Of a stretch of 64,000 bases of DNA, positions 59,472 to 64,000 are shown piece after piece. This stretch comes from Ceratorhiza oryzae-sativae. Lineage: Eukaryota; Basidiomycota; Agaricomycetes; Cantharellales; Ceratobasidiaceae. Below the pieces are notes generated by a model that was given only the letters and a program-made list of their open reading frames with translations, ran no database searches and was not told the DNA's origin. Numbering within the stretch: position 1 is the stretch's first letter; each line of letters opens with the position of its first letter. The stretch spans positions 1,178,001-1,242,000 of the forward strand of contig JARWMV010000234.1 in the NCBI GenBank assembly GCA_030998015.1, given 5' to 3'. The translations under genes were made by a program, and so were the position numbers.

Positions 59472-62400
59472 ATGAGCCAACAGCAGACGGAAACCAGCAC
59501 GCGAGCCGCCGAGTCTACGAGCTTCCAGGATGTTGACATGAACCCTTTCGAAAGTAAAGAAGGTACGTCGAGCTAAATCATCAACTTGCCAAAACTCAGT
59601 TGGTTTTAGACGAATTACGAGCACTCCTTACACACCAAATTGACTTGGAGATTGCACTTCGCAAGAGGGTTGCAAAAGTCATCGAGGCACGTATTCAATG
59701 GGCCGAAAGGCTAAAGAGTTCGTTGATAGGAGGTGTGTATAATAATGCCAATTGCCTGACAACTCTGATAGTTCGTTTGGCTCAGGTACTGTGCTGTGCA
59801 CCGCCGCCGACTCTGCAAGCGTTAAACAACAAGCACTTGAAGAATTTCGTGCCGCCCATGCTCCACTCGACCTCGATCCTCACACTAGACATCCCCGGGG
59901 GCCCTTTGCTCTGCAATCTCTATCAGATACACCAGAGCCGACGTCTTCCGCCTCCTCGACCTCTAAACAACTCTACCTCATCCCACCAACATCTGGCCCT
60001 ACGTCTTTTCCGCCCATCTTACTTCTGAGCTGTCCGTACCCCTCATGTCCGACCCCACACCCAAGTACGACTCTCCAAGGCTTGCTCAATCATGCACGAA
60101 TTGCGCACGGTCCGTCGTACGCGTTCAACTCGCATGACGAATTTATCAGCTCCCTGGTACGACTACTGTGCTTGACCCGCAGCGCGAGCCAGAACAGTAC
60201 GCTCGCGTACGAGCCGAGGGTGCTCGTGTTAGTCTTGGTGGAGTGAGAGGGCTCGGAGCTCTATTTGAGAATGGAGTCGGAGTCGGTTTAGGATTGAGCA
60301 AGGAGACGCCTGCACTGGCCAAGTTACTTGGTCGAGAGGTGCGTAAGGGTACAATCCGGGCGTTTGGACAGGACGAAGAGGTTGATGTCGAGAGTGTTGA
60401 AGATGAGGGGAGTCAAAGGTGGAGAAAGTACGGTGTTTGGGCGTCAAGGCCGAGCCGGAAGGTGATAGACTCGGAACATATTAACAACGATGCTGAAGAG
60501 AACGCTTTGGCTCTCCCGAGCCTGCCCCCCGCCAAGAATGAAGTAGGGCCACTGACAGAGCACATTCAGAGCTTGAGTCGTTTTCATGTCAAGAAACGCG
60601 TGGTTGTTTCAGACTGGAGCCAGTCTCTACGCCGTTGTGAGTAGGTACTAAAGTCTATGAGCCGTACTAATAGCAGTGTATAGCACAAGTTCAGCCCGAT
60701 GGGCCAACTCATAGGTGGATGATCCGACTCGCAGCACCATCCTACGTACGTTAGTTTCTTCATATCTAGACCAGGCGGGTTTGAATATATTCGTCTACGC
60801 AGTCAGACCACATTACAACGTTTCTATCGTCTATTGAAGTGTCATGCGCATCGAATCCACCGTCCTTTGAAGGAACAATTAGCTGCTCTGCTCCTCCGTT
60901 TGCTATATCCCGGCTAGCCAAGGTGCCATTCTTGGCTCGAGTAACGCTAAAATTTTTGGATGAGCGCACCAAGGATGTTAGTGTCACGCAATGGGTAGAT
61001 GTGGGTGGATTATTACGACTGCCTGCCGCTTCTTTTAACCCTACCGTATTCCAGTTGGATCCAATGAACTCGGGGCGACCGGTGCTAGGCGCAGAACAGA
61101 TTTTCGACGTTGAAGTTGATAGAAACGTACTACCCTGCCCAGCCGATATTTCGTCGGATGGCATAGCAAATACTACGCTTTGGTCAGAAGATCGGGGAGT
61201 GTTGGAAGGAGTATCTCAGGACGAAGCGGCTAATCCGACAGAGCCACTCTTTTGCGCAGTCAAGTCAGAGACAGAAACTACGCTCAGTTTTTTGGCAGAA
61301 ACTTCAATGTGCGACGAGGTACTAGCAGACGAGAGTGTCCTCAAACCACGTAGGTGGACCCTCTGATGCTAATGAACATCTACTGACTTTCCGTGCTCCT
61401 ATACCACAGCGCACGAACGACTCATTCCCATTTTAAGCAAGATACGTTCAACCTTGCCACTGACTGCGGAAGGCGCGTTGTTAATTTGCCTAGATGTGGC
61501 CCGACTGACTCGCATATAGACTCGAAAGAGGGAGACTATTCAAAGCCAGCATACATGTTCTTTCCAACTCGCAAGGAGTTGCTAGAATCTCCACATGGCC
61601 GACGTAAAGCGATAGAGGTACTTTTTTTTTTCTTTAACTCAGGTTGGGTTTCAAATGCTTAACAAGTACTCGTGGTTTGTAGTGGCAATACACCCGAACA
61701 ATGCTCAAGAGGCTATCAGCAGAGTACTCGAATTATGATGCAGACTTGGACCCAGAAGTAGTGGAGAGCCTGAGTGTTGCTCAACTACATGCATATTTGA
61801 CCAGCGAAGACGTCTTTCCACGGCCTGAAGCTCTAGTGCCAACAACAAGAGTTGAGGAAGAAACCGAAGATGTGCCTTTGGTTCTTGCTCTTGACTACGC
61901 ACTCACCCCTTCCAAGTTCTGTTGCATTTGTGGACTGAATACACTAGTTCACCCCCCAACGTCCAATTTTATGGATGCCGATGGCTTTGTCTGCTCACTT
62001 ATGAGCCCCTCTTATCGACCCACATGTGACGTAGGTCTATGGACTTCAATGAGACCGTTACGAAGCGCGATCCGGCGAGTTAACCCCATATACGGCCTCG
62101 TCACTACTCTAGGTTCCCGATATTCTCTCCGAGGTGCATCCCAGTTGGTTGATTGTGCATCTCCACAAATGACGTTATCCATGCATGCATTAACAGCGTT
62201 TTGGCGTTTGAAGACGTTTTGTTATTCTGCAAAACGAAGGAATGCAACCGTTGACTCAGATAACTCTCCTTTTTCCGAGACTCGATTTCCCCTAGAGCTA
62301 CTTGGAATAGACGCTTCCCATGTGGATCGAACCTTGGCTCCTCATGCCCTCCTGGCTCTCGTTGCTGAAATATTCATCAAGAGACTCGTTCGGGAGGCAT

Positions 62401-62567
62401 TGAGAGCTCGTGGCCAGATGCTGGGGGAGCTGACTGGGACGGCTGGCCTTACCGTTTTGACTACCACGCATGTCTCTCGAGGCTTGATGGATGGAAGAGG
62501 ACCTGAAGGTTGGTTGCCACTTATGGCAGTGGCACGCATTGGGATGCTCCATACAGATACTGTATAG
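59472..62567 (+). CDS. YEATS-domain protein, YEATS2/ADA-ATAC-like
   Basis: Likely chromatin protein. ATG 59472 (MSQQQTETSTRAAESTSF) leads to a coiled-coil-like helix (LLTHQIDLEIALRKRVAKVI). A C2H2-like element follows: CPYPSCPTPH with LLNHARIAHG (about 60035-60110). A YEATS-like domain is built by splicing: RFHVKKRVVVSDWSQSL, THRWMIRLAAPSY, SDHITTFLSSIEV, then APPFAISRLAKVPFLARVTL (about 60590-60960). The end carries FCCICGLNTLVHPP and a helical, histone-fold-like tail (ALLALVAEIFIKRLVREALR). In reader YEATS domains a Tyr or Trp sits in the G-(Y/W)-x-x-F turn; here the place reads LAKVPF, so the acyl-lysine cage may be absent. The frame is one base short at about 60150-60175 and about 61480-61515. 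Assignment to YEATS2 type is inference from domain order. Confidence 0.72.
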
Positions 62568-64000
62568 CATTGTTTGCTATTGCATACATGTCCCGACATT
62601 ATCCGGTCGAAGTCTGGACACAATAAACAAGGGATCGTCTGTCAATCAGCAGCCACCCTCAGGCCACTGTAACCTTCCAATTACAAAACTAGGACTGCCA
62701 TTGATTTGTTGCAACACTCATTCCCGGCTACTTCATGCCTCCTTTCTCTGGCGGTCAAGTGCTATGCGGAGGTCACGTAATTCAACAACGTGCAAAAGAG
62801 CCTTCTCTATTTCACTTCGCAAATGCTGTATGATTGGCTATGCCGAGCACGCATTCCATTTCTCCTACCTGTTTTGTGCGTCAAACAATCTTCCTGATCT
62901 GGGCGTGCTACCAATCCTTTGCACAGGTCGTTTGTTGGTCAGCCGCCAGTACTCTGGATAGGCTCTTGCCACACGAGTGATATAAGAGCCTAAGCATACT
63001 GCCCCTCGTGTTCTCGTCCCTTGCTTTAACAATACCCCTCACACCCTTCTTAGTAAGATCGCCAATGTGCCGACAGATTGTGTGGGTACTTTACCAACCC
63101 TATAGTTTACCTAGAGGGCTGACGCTTGAAGACGGTAGTGAGCAATACCGGTTTGAGGAATGCGGGCATACTGTTAGTATATCCTGGACTCAGCCCTTCA
63201 AAACTAAAATTTGCAAACCTGTAGCGTGACATGGGTCTCCCAGTTGTTGGAACCAAAGGTATATGTCTTTTAGTTCGACTGGATCTTGACTGGACACTGA
63301 ATAAACAACATATGTGATAGACTGCTTGAAAGAAAACTGCAAGAAAGCAGGAGGCACTCGCCCAATTGTAGGTCAAGGTCATGCAAGGATGTTAGTATCC
63401 CCTAGTTAGTCCCGCCAAGTATCTGAATATTGACATTTATATTAGCGGTATGGTCCCAACATTAATCCGTACGTCAACATCCAACATATTCCTTAAGCGC
63501 TTATCTAAGATTCGGCGCATTGCAGCATTCGACCCGAGCCTGGTTATTGCAGCGAAAAGTATGATTGAGTCCCAGCCGGTATGCACCGATACTCCTACTG
63601 ACAACCCTTGAAGATGTGCTCAAAAATCTCGAGAATCTTGCATCATTGCATAAACCCTCGCGGCGCGCTCTCATGTTGTTATTCATTCCGTATTTAACGA
63701 TTTATACTGGATCCTGTTGGCTCTATACTGTAGCACCATAATTTTCTGAAAACAACGCATACAATGTTTGGATTTGTTCTGTAATTAATTTATTAGCTCA
63801 TCCTTCATTTTTATAATCGTATAGCTGGGCTGATTTTGTGAAACTTAGAGGATAGCGGTAAAAAAGAAATCGCGATCATCTCGCACACTGGTGGCAGGTC
63901 TGGAACCACCACAGTTCTTATAGTACTAGCATCTTTCTGCTAGGAGCATTTTATTTTATTTTATTTTTCCAACACAGGGTTGTTTTTACACATGGACCTT
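62568..64000. other. Intergenic to the window end
   Basis: About 1.4 kb of AT-rich DNA with only short, domain-free open frames. A ttttatttta repeat lies at 63950-63966. No supported gene or RNA. Confidence 0.5.

Overview
This window is nuclear DNA of a filamentous basidiomycete. Genes are packed on both strands and broken by many short introns (mostly 45-60 nt, GT-AG with a few GC-AG). The gene set is fungal: a KRE6/SKN1-type beta-glucan synthesis protein, phospholipase D1, a HAP5-type CCAAT factor, 2-isopropylmalate synthase, a Gid4/Vid24 subunit and a C2H2/fungal_trans regulator. Intron density, codon style and several basidiomycete-only hypothetical proteins suggest Agaricomycetes. A Rhizoctonia/Ceratobasidiaceae origin is my guess, not something I can prove here.

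Layout. 1-568: 3' end of a tyrosine phosphatase. 795-3455 (-): a multi-exon Stealth-family glycosyl-phosphotransferase-like membrane protein. 3456-6473: AT-rich DNA with no gene I can support. 6474-10313: a hAT DNA transposon with imperfect terminal inverted repeats and a BED-finger transposase carrying one in-frame stop. 10735-12433 (-): Gid4/Vid24. 13406-15499 (-): CCT4. 15707-16470: small basic unknown. 16715-19260: LEU4-like 2-isopropylmalate synthase with a duplicated regulatory module. 19547-20378: HAP5/NF-YC. 20653-20964 (-): small unknown. 21321-24271: cytosolic glutamyl-tRNA synthetase. 24509-27515 (-): C2H2/fungal_trans transcription factor. 28076-30366 (-): KRE6-type GH16 protein. 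30771-31478: member A of an unnamed family. 31657-32814 (-): NADH-cytochrome b5 reductase. 33554-35238 (-): single-pass membrane protein. 35394-41806: phospholipase D1. 43274-45256 (-): branched-chain keto-acid dehydrogenase E1 alpha. 45401-46605 (-): endonuclease/exonuclease/phosphatase-fold enzyme. 46997-47820 (-): member B of the unnamed family. 48516-49937: GRASP Golgi protein with a His-rich tail. 50130-50250: U6 snRNA. 50251-53184: gene-poor, with one weak small gene. 53185-57643: PH-domain protein with a long disordered tail. 57859-59172: mitochondrial malate dehydrogenase. 59472-62567: YEATS-domain protein. The rest to 64000 looks intergenic.

Most genes are unrelated housekeeping functions, not a biosynthetic cluster. 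Points worth a second look: the two paralogues A and B, whose motif order resembles the chorismate-lyase (UbiC)/UTRA fold and which share an intron position; the tandem duplication of the leucine-feedback module in 2-isopropylmalate synthase; the His/Asp/Gly repeat ending the GRASP protein; a Stealth protein in a fungus; a CxxC...CxxC module in front of Gid4; and a set of single-base deficits, several in homopolymers, that break LEU4, GRASP and YEATS all in the same direction. Those breaks look more like base-calling loss than gene decay.
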